Shown piece by piece: positions 26,314-36,028 of a stretch of DNA of 64,000 bases (positions within the stretch are counted from its first letter, which is position 1; each line of letters starts with the position of its first letter). Below the pieces are notes generated by a model, which worked only from the letters and a program-made list of their open reading frames with translations, ran no database searches and was not told the DNA's origin. A program made the translations under genes and the position numbers. This stretch comes from Epiperipatus broadwayi (taxonomy: Eukaryota > Onychophora > Udeonychophora > Euonychophora > Peripatidae), in assembly GCA_028023455.1 (NCBI GenBank), contig JAQFVV010012418.1:10111279-10175278 (forward strand). The letters run 5' to 3'.

Positions 26314-27235
26314 AAATATGGCTGTCTATCCCTTGTTAAAAAAATACAGAGTATTTATATGTTTTCCTTATCGGAATCTATCGCCTCAAGACTCACTAAA
26401 CTCAGGAATTTAATTAAATATTTTTCAATTTATAATCCAGATCTTAGATAACTTATGTTAGAAACATTCCATAAGCTATTATTATAATTAAGATTTTTCG
26501 TTGCAAACAATTGTCCAATTTAGATTTTAAAATAACTTAATCTTATCTAAGGAGATTTTAATTAGTAAATTTTGAACTAGTTTTACTTTTTACGAATTCC
26601 CGGTGTGGTCGTTAATGACACTTGTTTACAACCAGAAATCTTTTTAATTACTTGACCAGCTTTTATTTTTAATCTTACATATAATAGAAACTCTTTTTAT
26701 TTAAAAACAACCTTGTAACATTTTTTTAAAATGCAAACCTTTTTACATATTTATTTAAAATAATTTACAAACATATTTTGATATAGCTTTTAAATATATT
26801 TTCGAGAAACTTTTCCCTGAAATATATTTAAAACAAGAAATCTTTTAACAAATTTTAAAAACATTTAATATTATTTTTAGATAATGGCTTTTACATATTT
26901 TAAAATCATGTCTTTCTTCTATATAGCACAGATTATATATATCCACATACAAAATTACAATATTAAACAACAAAATGAATAATTTACTCTTAACTTAAAT
27001 AATATAATGAACATTTTTAGAAATATTAAATAAATTTAGTACGCTATAATTTTACTAATCCTATCTAATTATAGCATTGGTTCACATGCAAATATATAAT
27101 ACTGTTTATACAGACATGAACGAATTTTAAATTTATTAACATTTAAATAGGTTCGAACTTAGCACAGATGAGAGTGTCATTAGGTTTGATGGTGAAACGA
27201 TAGGGGCTTCAATATATATATATATATGCAAAACC
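26314..27235. other. AT-rich non-coding sequence
   Basis: Nothing recognised. Confidence 0.45.
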
Positions 27236-27284
27236 ATAAAACAATACAATACTAGATTAAATTCAAAATTTTACCAAAATCCTT

Positions 27285-27335
27285 ACACAACCATGGTTTC
27301 ATCTACTACAAATAGACCTTCTCAAGTGAAAATCA
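27285..27335 (-). ncRNA. Hammerhead-like motif in PLE2 tail, degenerate core
   Basis: The minus strand reads TTGAGAA, then G, then a 5-bp stem GUCUA/UAGAU around a 7-nt loop. GAA follows, then the palindrome ACCATGGT and T. This has the order of a type I hammerhead with a short self-complementary stem III. In the conserved CUGANGA box, however, C3 has become U and G8 has become A, and stem I is poor. I infer a decayed ribozyme. Hammerheads in PLE terminal repeats are known from the literature. Confidence 0.45.
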
Positions 27336-27395
27336 ACCTAAAGGAAAACATATATATATATATATACAAACAAACAAACCTTCCCATAATTCATT

Positions 27396-27890
27396 TCAAA
27401 CTCCACCTTCCCTTAATATCAAAAAAAAAGTCTTCATAAGATTGATAGCCTCAGAATCAAGGAGTTTTATCATCAAAGTCTCCTTTATTCTTCTTTTTAA
27501 CTCATTCTTTTCATAAAAAATAACAGAAGCATTGTCAAACAATATTCTATGACCTGTATTCAATTCATGAATATATAAAACTGAGTTAAGATACCCATGT
27601 TTAACTCTACTTATATGAACCTTAACCCTTTCATTAAGGCTAAATTTACTCTGGCCTACATAAAATTTACCACAACTACATGGAATTTTATAAACAATAC
27701 CAGGAATAGACCTACTATCAATAGACTGCTTTGAACCATTAAGTAACGAATTCAAATCAGAACCTTTCCTCCATGCAACCTTCTTTCCACCTAACAAATG
27801 ACTATTCCTATAAACCAAATTATAAATTGATGCTTTAAATGGTAAAGACATATAATCATCATTCTTACCAACAAGATTCTTATCATCCAA
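27396..27890 (-). CDS. PLE2 GIY-YIG endonuclease domain, C-terminal fragment
   Basis: This 164-codon open frame encodes only the end of a PLE protein, with no RT motifs. The GIY-YIG nuclease, which nicks target DNA for RT priming, is visible as GIVYKIP (residues 64-70), Cys71 and Cys73, YVG (77-79), Arg88 and His92 in ERVKVH, and Glu137 in KRRIKETLMI. The Cys pair with downstream His residues fits the zinc-finger-like elaboration seen in PLE nucleases. The first Met is simply the first one after the 5' truncation. It is about 95% identical to the split plus-strand arm by eye and is unlikely to work alone. Confidence 0.85.
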   Translation of the reverse strand: MDDKNLVGKNDDYMSLPFKASIYNLVYRNSHLLGGKKVAWRKGSDLNSLLNGSKQSIDSRSIPGIVYKIPCSCGKFYVGQSKFSLNERVKVHISRVKHGYLNSVLYIHELNTGHRILFDNASVIFYEKNELKRRIKETLMIKLLDSEAINLMKTFFLILREGGV

Positions 27891-28276
27891 ATCACGACTA
27901 TAAACACTATTATTAAAGTGTACAGTATTTATAGTCGTGATTTGGATAATAAGAATCTTGTTGATAAGAATGATTATATGTCTTTACCATTTAAAGCATC
28001 AATTTATAATTTGGTTTATAGGAATAGTTATTTGTTAGGTGGAATGAAGGTTGCATGGAGGAAAGGTTCTGATTTGAATTCATTACTTAATGGTGCAAAG
28101 CAGTCTATTGATAGTAGGTCTATTCCTGGTATTGTTTATAAAATTCCATGTAGTTGTGGTAAATTTTATGTAGGCCAGAGTAAATTTAGCCTTAATGAAA
28201 GGGTTAAGGTTCATATAAGTAGAGTTAAACATAAGTATCTTAACTCAGCTTTATATATTCATGAATTGAATACAGG

Positions 28277-28288
28277 TCATAGAATATT
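28277..28288. repeat. Left target-site duplication of hammerhead block
   Basis: tcatagaatatt, identical to 32927-32938. The uninterrupted site is preserved once in the PLE2 left arm (complement near 27540-27555), which confirms the duplication. Confidence 0.9.
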
Positions 28289-28441
28289 ACATGATCACTA
28301 TCTCATACTAGCACAATAATTGTTATTAAACAATTCAAAACAAAACAACACTCTCCATATAGTAGTGCCATCTTGTGCTAACAAGAGCAATCAATGGATG
28401 CCAGAAGGCTTGTGCATAAAATCCCTATCTAATGCCTACTC

Positions 28442-28500
28442 ATCCAATATCCCCAGACTAGTTTCTGGCTTGTGGCCTTCATCAGTGAGGAGCCTTGGAT
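28442..28500 (-). ncRNA. Hammerhead ribozyme, unit 1
   Basis: Minus-strand fold by inspection. The outer stem I is AUCCAA/UUGGAU, followed by internal loop GGC/UA and inner stem I UCCUCA/UGGGGA (one G-U). The core is CUGAUGA. Stem II is GGC-CACAA-GCC, flanked by A on each side (an A-A apposition where a G-C pair is usual). GAA is followed by palindromic stem III ACUAGU, then C17. Predicted cleavage is after the C at 28456, before the U at 28455. The stem I internal loop and the CACAA loop could make the tertiary contact of fast natural hammerheads. Confidence 0.85.
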
Positions 28501-28907
28501 CTGAGAGCACTGCACCTAGATCTTAGGATCTAATGCAACCCTCCAGCACCCACCTTTTAACTCTATTTAACTACAAAACTATGAGAATGAAATTGAAAAC
28601 ACTATCAATATTTTCAATCCAAGCTCAATAGCTTATATAGTCATATGGGTCTGAACTCAATTCAGCACCCATACATTTTGGTGTCTTTGGCTCTTTAACA
28701 ACCATAGCCACCATTATCCTATTAGGCAGGATTGGTGTTAAACCACTAAACATCACATGATCACTATCTCATACTAGCACAATAATTGTTATTAAACAAT
28801 TCAAAACAAAACAACACTCTCCATATAGTAGTGCCATCTTGTGCTAACAAGAGCAATCAATGGATGCCAGAAGGCTTGTGCATAAAATCCCTATCTAATG
28901 CCTACTC

Positions 28908-28966
28908 ATCCAATATCCCCAGACTAGTTTCTGGCTTGTGGCCTTCATCAGTGAGGAGCCTTGGAT
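28908..28966 (-). ncRNA. Hammerhead ribozyme, unit 2
   Basis: Identical to the unit 1 motif; predicted cleavage after 28922 on the minus strand. Confidence 0.85.
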
Positions 28967-29373
28967 CTGAGAGCACTGCACCTAGATCTTAGGATCTAAT
29001 GCAACCCTCCAGCACCCACCTTTTAACTCTATTTAACTACAAAACTATGAGAATGAAATTGAAAACACTATCAATATTTTCAATCCAAGCTCAATAGCTT
29101 ATATAGTCATATGGGTCTGAACTCAATTCAGCACCCATACATTTTGGTGTCTTTGGCTCTTTAACAACCATAGCCACCATTATCCTATTAGGCAGGATTG
29201 GTGTTAAACCACTAAACATCACATGATCACTATCTCATACTAGCACAATAATTGTTATTAAACAATTCAAAACAAAACAACACTCTCCATATAGTAGTGC
29301 CATCTTGTGCTAACAAGAGCAATCAATGGATGCCAGAAGGCTTGTGCATAAAATCCCTATCTAATGCCTACTC

Positions 29374-29432
29374 ATCCAATATCCCCAGACTAGTTTCTGG
29401 CTTGTGGCCTTCATCAGTGAGGAGCCTTGGAT
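29374..29432 (-). ncRNA. Hammerhead ribozyme, unit 3
   Basis: Identical to the unit 1 motif; predicted cleavage after 29388. Confidence 0.85.
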
Positions 29433-29839
29433 CTGAGAGCACTGCACCTAGATCTTAGGATCTAATGCAACCCTCCAGCACCCACCTTTTAACTCTATTT
29501 AACTACAAAACTATGAGAATGAAATTGAAAACACTATTAATATTTTCAATCCAAGCTCAATAGCTTATATAGTCATATGGGTCTGAACTCAATTCAGCAC
29601 CCATACATTTTGGTGTCTTTGGCTCTTTAACAACCATAGCCACCATTATCCTATTAGGCAGGATTGGTGTTAAACCACTAAACATCACATGATCACTATC
29701 TCATACTAGCACAATAATTGTTATTAAACAATTCAAAACAAAACAACACTCTCCATATAGTAGTGCCATCTTGTGCTAACAAGAGCAATCAATGGATGCC
29801 AGAAGGCTTGTGCATAAAATCCCTATCTAATGCCTACTC

Positions 29840-29898
29840 ATCCAATATCCCCAGACTAGTTTCTGGCTTGTGGCCTTCATCAGTGAGGAGCCTTGGAT
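29840..29898 (-). ncRNA. Hammerhead ribozyme, unit 4
   Basis: Identical to the unit 1 motif; predicted cleavage after 29854. Confidence 0.85.
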
Positions 29899-30305
29899 CT
29901 GAGAGCACTGCACCTAGATCTTAGGATCTAATGCAACCCTCCAGCACCCACCTTTTAACTCTATTTAACTACAAAACTATGAGAATGAAATTGAAAACAC
30001 TATTAATATTTTCAATCCAAGCTCAATAGCTTATATAGTCATATGGGTCTGAACTCAATTCAGCACCCATACATTTTGGTGTCTTTGGCTCTTTAACAAC
30101 CATAGCCACCATTATCCTATTAGGCAGGATTGGTGTTAAACCACTAAACATCACATGATCACTATCTCATACTAGCACAATAATTGTTATTAAACAATTC
30201 AAAACAAAACAACACTCTCCATATAGTAGTGCCATCTTGTGCTAACAAGAGCAATCAATGGATGCCAGAAGGCTTGTGCATAAAATCCCTATCTAATGCC
30301 TACTC

Positions 30306-30364
30306 ATCCAATATCCCCAGACTAGTTTCTGGCTTGTGGCCTTCATCAGTGAGGAGCCTTGGAT
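30306..30364 (-). ncRNA. Hammerhead ribozyme, unit 5
   Basis: Identical to the unit 1 motif; predicted cleavage after 30320. Confidence 0.85.
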
Positions 30365-30771
30365 CTGAGAGCACTGCACCTAGATCTTAGGATCTAATGC
30401 AACCCTCCAGCACCCACCTTTTAACTCTATTTAACTACAAAACTATGAGAATGAAATTGAAAACACTATTAATATTTTCAATCCAAGCTCAATAGCTTAT
30501 ATAGTCATATGGGTCTGAACTCAATTCAGCACCCATACATTTTGGTGTCTTTGGCTCTTTAACAACCATAGCCACCATTATCCTATTAGGCAGGATTGGT
30601 GTTAAACCACTAAACATCACATGATCACTATCTCATACTAGCACAATAATTGTTATTAAACAATTCAAAACAAAACAACACTCTCCATATAGTAGTGCCA
30701 TCTTGTGCTAACAAGAGCAATCAATGGATGCCAGAAGGCTTGTGCATAAAATCCCTATCTAATGCCTACTC

Positions 30772-30830
30772 ATCCAATATCCCCAGACTAGTTTCTGGCT
30801 TGTGGCCTTCATCAGTGAGGAGCCTTGGAT
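30772..30830 (-). ncRNA. Hammerhead ribozyme, unit 6
   Basis: Identical to the unit 1 motif; predicted cleavage after 30786. Confidence 0.85.
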
Positions 30831-31237
30831 CTGAGAGCACTGCACCTAGATCTTAGGATCTAATGCAACCCTCCAGCACCCACCTTTTAACTCTATTTAA
30901 CTACAAAACTATGAGAATGAAATTGAAAACACTATTAATATTTTCAATCCAAGCTCAATAGCTTATATAGTCATATGGGTCTGAACTCAATTCAGCACCC
31001 ATACATTTTGGTGTCTTTGGCTCTTTAACAACCATAGCCACCATTATCCTATTAGGCAGGATTGGTGTTAAACCACTAAACATCACATGATCACTATCTC
31101 ATACTAGCACAATAATTGTTATTAAACAATTCAAAACAAAACAACACTCTCCATATAGTAGTGCCATCTTGTGCTAACAAGAGCAATCAATGGATGCCAG
31201 AAGGCTTGTGCATAAAATCCCTATCTAATGCCTACTC

Positions 31238-31296
31238 ATCCAATATCCCCAGACTAGTTTCTGGCTTGTGGCCTTCATCAGTGAGGAGCCTTGGAT
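31238..31296 (-). ncRNA. Hammerhead ribozyme, unit 7
   Basis: Identical to the unit 1 motif; predicted cleavage after 31252. Confidence 0.85.
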
Positions 31297-31703
31297 CTGA
31301 GAGCACTGCACCTAGATCTTAGGATCTAATGCAACCCTCCAGCACCCACCTTTTAACTCTATTTAACTACAAAACTATGAGAATGAAATTGAAAACACTA
31401 TTAATATTTTCAATCCAAGCTCAATAGCTTATATAGTCATATGGGTCTGAACTCAATTCAGCACCCATACATTTTGGTGTCTTTGGCTCTTTAACAACCA
31501 TAGCCACCATTATCCTATTAGGCAGGATTGGTGTTAAACCACTAAACATCACATGATCACTATCTCATACTAGCACAATAATTGTTATTAAACAATTCAA
31601 AACAAAACAACACTCTCCATATAGTAGTGCCATCTTGTGCTAACAAGAGCAATCAATGGATGCCAGAAGGCTTGTGCATAAAATCCCTATCTAGTGCCTA
31701 CTC

Positions 31704-31762
31704 ATCCAATATCCCCAGACTAGTTTCTGGCTTGTGGCCTTCATCAGTGAGGAGCCTTGGAT
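31704..31762 (-). ncRNA. Hammerhead ribozyme, unit 8
   Basis: Motif identical to unit 1. A nearby substitution (ctagtgcc instead of ctaatgcc at 31690-31697) lies outside the fold. Predicted cleavage after 31718. Confidence 0.85.
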
Positions 31763-32288
31763 CTGAGAGCACTGCACCTAGATCTTAGGATCTAATGCAA
31801 CCCTCCAGCACCCACCTTTTAACTCTATTTAACTACAAAACTATGAGAATGAAATTGAAAACACTATTAATATTTTCAATCCAAGCTCAATAGCTTATAT
31901 AGTCATATGGGTCTGAACTCAATTCAGCACCCATACATTTTGGTGTCTTTGGCTCTTTAACAACCATAGCCACCATTATCCTATTAGGCAGGATTAATGT
32001 TAAACCACTAAACATCACATGATCACTATCTCATACTAGCACAATAATTGTTATTAAACAATTCAAAACAAAACAACACTCTCCATATAGTAGTGCCACC
32101 AAAGACACCAAAATGTATGGGTGCTGAATTGAGTACAGACCCATATGACTATATAAGCTATTGAGCTTGGATTGAAAATATTGATAGTGTTTTCAATTTC
32201 ATTCTCATAGTTTTGTAGTTAAATAGAGTTAAAAGGTGGGTGCTGGAGGGTTGCATTAGATCCTAAGATCTAGGTGCAGTGCTCTCAG

Positions 32289-32347
32289 ATCCAAGGCTCC
32301 TCACTGATGAAGGCCACAAGCCAGAAACTAGTCTGGGGATATTGGAT
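32289..32347 (+). ncRNA. Hammerhead ribozyme, inverted unit A
   Basis: The same 59-nt motif on the plus strand: CUGAUGA, stem II GGC/GCC, GAA, ACUAGU, C. Predicted cleavage after C32333. Confidence 0.85.
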
Positions 32348-32754
32348 GAGTAGGCATTAGATAGGGATTTTATGCACAAGCCTTCTGGCATCCATTGATT
32401 GCTCTTGTTAGCACAAGATGGCACTACTATATGGAGAGTGTTGTTTTGTTTTGAATTGTTTAATAACAATTATTGTGCTAGTATGAGATAGTGATCATGT
32501 GATGTTTAGTGGTTTAACACCAATCCTGCCTAATAGGATAATGGTGGCTATGGTTGTTAAAGAGCCAAAGACACCAAAATGTATGGGTGCTGAATTGAGT
32601 TCAGACCCATATGACTATATAAGCTATTGAGCTTGGATTGAAAATATTAATAGTGTTTTCAATTTCATTCTCATAGTTTTGTAGTTAAATAGAGTTAAAA
32701 GGTGGGTGCTGGAGGGTTGCATTAGATCCTAAGATCTAGGTGCAGTGCTCTCAG

Positions 32755-32813
32755 ATCCAAGGCTCCTCACTGATGAAGGCCACAAGCCAGAAACTAGTCT
32801 GGGGATATTGGAT
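32755..32813 (+). ncRNA. Hammerhead ribozyme, inverted unit B
   Basis: The same motif on the plus strand; predicted cleavage after C32799. The insertion end lies about 127 nt downstream, at 32926. Confidence 0.85.
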
Positions 32814-32926
32814 GAGTAGGCATTAGATAGGGATTTTATGCACAAGCCTTCTGGCATCCATTGATTGCTCTTGTTAGCACAAGATGGCACTACTATATGG
32901 AGAGTGTTGTTTTGTTTTGAATTGTT

Positions 32927-32938
32927 TCATAGAATATT
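32927..32938. repeat. Right target-site duplication of hammerhead block
   Basis: tcatagaatatt, the partner of 28277-28288. The PLE2 reading frame resumes directly after it. Confidence 0.9.
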
Positions 32939-33117
32939 GTTTGACAATGCTTCGGTTATTTTTTATGAAAAGAATGAGTTAAAAAGAAGAATAAAGGAGA
33001 CTTTGATGATTAAACTCCTTGATTCTGAGGTTATCAATCTTATGAAGACTTCTTTTGATATTAAGGGAAGATGGAGTTTGAAATGAATTATGGGAAGGTT
33101 TGTTTGTTTGTATATAT

Positions 33118-35058
33118 TGTGAGAGTACCATATGAGCCTCACCTAAAACAATTTGTGTTTCTTTGTGAATTTAACTGTGCCTATATCGAATCAACAGATA
33201 TAAATAACTTACACCTATCTTAAGCTTTTCATGTATCAGCTATATACATAAACTTGTTAGTATTAAAAGAATAATTCTAAAATGAATAATTCTAATTTGT
33301 TTATACACACACATAAATAAATGTTTCCAACTAATAGTATTTTTTATTAACCAAAACTTGACATTTGACAAAGCCTTAAGTCAACATTGCATTTTTATCA
33401 GTTGAAACAAAGGAAATAAACGTTTGGGGTTCATTACAAATTGTATATTTTAAACAATAGAGCATGAGCATGATTATGTGATATGCTTGCAGAAATTAAT
33501 CCAGTATAAAAACGAACTAATATTGTTATAACAATAATCTTCTATTTAGTTATCAAGGCAAGAACTACGTCTGTAAATTTAAATGTGTTCGAATTTAGAA
33601 CACATTTAAGAAAAAAAAAGAAGATTCAATATTTTAAAACCTGCTTCAAGTAATTAATTTACTGCCTTTTAATATTATAAAGAACTATAAAAAAATAATC
33701 ATTGAAATTAACAAGGTTATAAAAGTTATCAACGTCTTCGAAATGAGCTTTCAAAATATATATTTAAGAAGACAAAAATTTATAAAGATGTTCTTTGGCT
33801 AGACAATTTATGCCAGGGATTTCTGCTGATGTTTTAAACCTGAACATGTAAATTTATTCCTACTTAATCAATGCCTAAAATATAATCGTCGTAATTCTCA
33901 TTTAAAAAGCTGCCTTAATATTGGAGTATTATATTGAAGAAGATGTTAAATATTTTACTACGCAAATATTTAAAAGAATGAATATCTGGATTGCCTCTTC
34001 GAAGGATGATCAATGAACTTTATGTTTCAACATTCATCGTCATTTTATTTCGTCTAAGGAGGGATATAAAACCGTTATTCTTTCTCGTCTTGGATTACTT
34101 CATTGTGTATTTTAATAACCCTTAAACTTTATTTCCTTTGTGGATAATTATATTTACTTAGAAAAATTACTTCGTATATTAAAGTGGAGAACTGATAAGA
34201 TGAACATTTTATTTTTTTTATTTATTTAATAAAATTTAGATGTTGATATTTTGATATATACTCTGATGAAAATGACGGCTGACAAAGGTAAAAGTTTTTT
34301 AAATTATTTCAATTTGGAAGTAAGTTTTATTATATTCCAAATTGAATCTTACATGACAATTAACATAATTTCTTTTTAAACATACATAACTAATATCAGA
34401 ATACATTCTATTATTAATCTAGTGTGAATGGATGTTATCTTATATAGGCATATAACACACACTGAATCATTTTAATGACACAATAGGTAGATTTATAATG
34501 TATCATGTGTATTATTTATTATACACATGATTTTAAATTATATATATGTAAATGATTACATTATGTTTTTTTTGAATGTTAAATAGTTTATTATTGTATA
34601 TATATATAAGCACAGATTATAATTCTAAATTTTAATATTTTTATGTGATAATATTTTTGTTTTTATTACGGATTAAAATGTGTTAAACTTGATTTTAAAA
34701 TTAAACAGGTCTCGTTTGTTTATTTTATTTAGTCATTTTATAAAACCAATAATTATAAATATACATACTCACGCATATATATATTGAATCAACTTAGTGA
34801 TTTAATATTTATAAAAAAGTTATATATAGCTTATACTAAATTTATCATTACTATGGGATATTTGTGGAAATGCCTGAAGAGAGTCGATTGCAATTTCTAC
34901 TCTGAGCTCGAATTCCGAGAGTAACGAGGTTATTAATAGAGGAGTGGATTGGATTATATTTTAAATCACATCATCCATGGCATTCTATAAGAAGACTCAA
35001 AGTCCGACTATAGTTAGATGTGACTTCCTCGAGTCCTGAAAAGGATCGTCCCGTTATA
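33118..35058 (+). repeat. 5' LTR
   Basis: Starts TGTGAGAGTACC and ends ...GTCCCGTTATA just before CA and the primer-binding site. It matches 38251-40200 almost throughout. A TATAAAA box lies at 34075-34081 and AATAAA at 34228-34233. U3 therefore probably spans about 33118-34100, with R and U5 after it. Confidence 0.9.
34075..34081 (+). promoter_or_regulatory. LTR TATA box
   Basis: TATAAAA in a GC-richer context (agggatataaaaccg). It is present in both LTRs (39201-39207) and about 150 nt upstream of an AATAAA signal, as expected for a U3 promoter. Confidence 0.55.
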
Positions 35059-35060
35059 CA

Positions 35061-35078
35061 TGGCGCCCATACTTAAGG
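35061..35078 (+). promoter_or_regulatory. Primer-binding site
   Basis: TGGCGCCCA begins two bases after the 5' LTR. It is complementary to a tRNA 3' end ...TGGGCGCCA, which fits tRNA-Lys as used by several Gypsy-type elements. Agreement beyond these 9 bases is uncertain. Confidence 0.7.
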
Positions 35079-35425
35079 CATGAAACAGTAGTTTTCCATT
35101 AGTTAAATCCATAGTTTAAAAAAAAAAAATTATATGAGTATGTTGTGAATTGGTAAAAACACTGAATAATAAATAATAGAGACCTTGAAATAAAATAAAC
35201 CGTAGCAAACAGATAAATCAGTCGCTTTAAAATAAATAAATAAATACAATTATAATTTGGGCATTAAAATATATATTATAATAACATCTTATAAAAGTAG
35301 GAAAAATAGAATTACATGTAAGGGCATAAGCACAGCATGAAATCTTATGGCATATATTAAATTATTACTTTGAAAGGAAAGTAACTTATATTTATATATA
35401 TAACTTTAAAATTTTTTTTTCGTTA

Positions 35426-36028
35426 ATGATAACTAGAAGTGGGAAAAAGCTAATAATAATGGAAGTAAAAAGTTTCGAAGAATCTTTAAGTAATAAAGAT
35501 AGTGAAATAGAAATTACTTCAATTAGTGATGAACAAGGGTCTTTACAAGTCCTAATGTCTGAGGGGTCTGTAGAAGAAGTTGAACATCCTTCACAAGTTC
35601 ACATGACAGATCAAATATTACCCCAAACACAAAAGGTAACTGAAGCTATAATAGTACAACCTCAAGGAAGTGATAATTATATGGCTCAATTGGTCCGAAT
35701 GATGATGGAAATGAAAGCTGATATAAATAATATAAAAGCTGATATGAATAATATGGCAACCAAAGCTGATATAAATAATATAAAAGCTGATATGAATAAT
35801 ATGGCAACCAAAGCTGATATGAATAATATAAATGCTGATATAAATAAAATGAATGCTGATATGAAGGGAGAAATGGCTAGAATGAATGATAATATGGTAA
35901 CTAAAGTTGATATGGATAATATGGAAGGGAAATTAAAAGAAGACATAATTTCTATAAAAGAAGAGTTAAAGAAAGATATTGATAATGTTAAGGAAAAAGA
36001 TGCAAGTAGAAATCAAAGTTGTTGTTGA
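35426..36028 (+). CDS. Gag-like coiled-coil protein of the LTR element
   Basis: A 200-codon frame starting MITRSGKKLIIM. It has an acidic first half, then from about residue 95 a Met/Asp/Asn-rich alpha-helical repeat built on KADxNNxxADMNNM. An exact 48-bp DNA duplication (35714-35761 and 35762-35809) produces two copies of a 16-residue unit, and further degenerate units follow to about residue 185. The heptad-like spacing suggests a coiled coil for particle assembly. There is no zinc knuckle, although the C-terminus is RNQSCC. It overlaps the next frame by 50 nt. That it is Gag is inferred from position only. Confidence 0.6.
   Translation: MITRSGKKLIIMEVKSFEESLSNKDSEIEITSISDEQGSLQVLMSEGSVEEVEHPSQVHMTDQILPQTQKVTEAIIVQPQGSDNYMAQLVRMMMEMKADINNIKADMNNMATKADINNIKADMNNMATKADMNNINADINKMNADMKGEMARMNDNMVTKVDMDNMEGKLKEDIISIKEELKKDIDNVKEKDASRNQSCC

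Larger units (their letters stand above)
27236..27916 (-). mobile_element. PLE2 left arm (minus-strand copy)
   Basis: This arm carries the GIY-YIG reading frame and its 3' tail on the minus strand. It is mirrored by the plus-strand arm that begins at about 27924 and resumes at 32939 and 40205. The two arms start at the same point of the element (tttatagtcgtgatttgga) with about 16 bp between them, so the pair forms a head-to-head palindrome that has since been split by insertions. Outer sequence to about 27236 matches 40205-40330 in reverse complement. Confidence 0.85.
28289..32926. mobile_element. Retrozyme-like block: 466-bp hammerhead units, 8 direct then about 1.8 inverted
   Basis: Units begin at 28289, 28755, 29221, 29687, 30153, 30619, 31085 and 31551, and a ninth from 32017 breaks off near 32098. 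The sequence then continues as the reverse complement to 32926 (about 829 bp). Units differ at only a few positions (for example cactatcaata versus cactattaata). Each complete HHR segment contains a type I hammerhead on the minus strand in the left part and on the plus strand in the right part. Tandem hammerhead units of a few hundred bases are the hallmark of retrozymes, whose RNA self-cleaves to unit length and circularises. The block has a 12-bp TSD and no protein gene, so it must have been moved by enzymes supplied in trans. The inverted arrangement matches the PLE pairs in this window. Confidence 0.85.
27918..33086 (+). pseudogene. PLE2 right-arm GIY-YIG frame, split by a 4.6-kb insertion
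   Basis: The frame opens near 27918 and matches the left arm through GIVYKIPCSCGKFYVGQSK and the His-rich segment to ...NTGHRIL. At 28288 it is interrupted by the hammerhead-unit block. The remaining codons resume at 32939 (LFDNASVIFYEKNELKRR) and end at 33086. The interruption falls inside one codon context that is duplicated as a 12-bp TSD. Before insertion the arm was therefore open, and the block is younger than the PLE2 pair. Small differences from the left arm include Gly/Asp, Lys/Met and Gly/Lys exchanges. Confidence 0.85.

Noticed and set aside
27165-27230. CAGATGA...GTGAAACG next to PLE2 as a hammerhead
   Set aside because: U4 of the core is replaced, stem II is only a 4-bp wobble-rich possibility and stem I is absent. 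It is weaker than the motif 130 bp away.
28320-31788. A 68-codon open frame repeated in every 466-bp unit (and once in reverse at 32263-32469)
   Set aside because: It begins at TTG rather than ATG and repeats only because the DNA unit repeats. It covers the complement of the hammerhead and its composition is not protein-like. Best explained by the ribozyme unit.
28289-32926. CRISPR array or ordinary satellite DNA
   Set aside because: Units are contiguous with no spacers, and the context is eukaryotic. A simple satellite is less likely because the block has a 12-bp TSD, an inverted portion and a ribozyme in each complete HHR segment.
34255-34300. CTGATGA in the LTR (near 34262 and 39400) as another hammerhead
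   Set aside because: No GAAA box, no stem II and no matching stem I downstream; a chance occurrence of a 7-mer.
35686-35946. Minus-strand frame opposite the gag-like coiled coil, Ile/Phe/Ser-rich
   Set aside because: A shadow of the repeated plus-strand codons; its periodicity comes from the 48-bp duplication.
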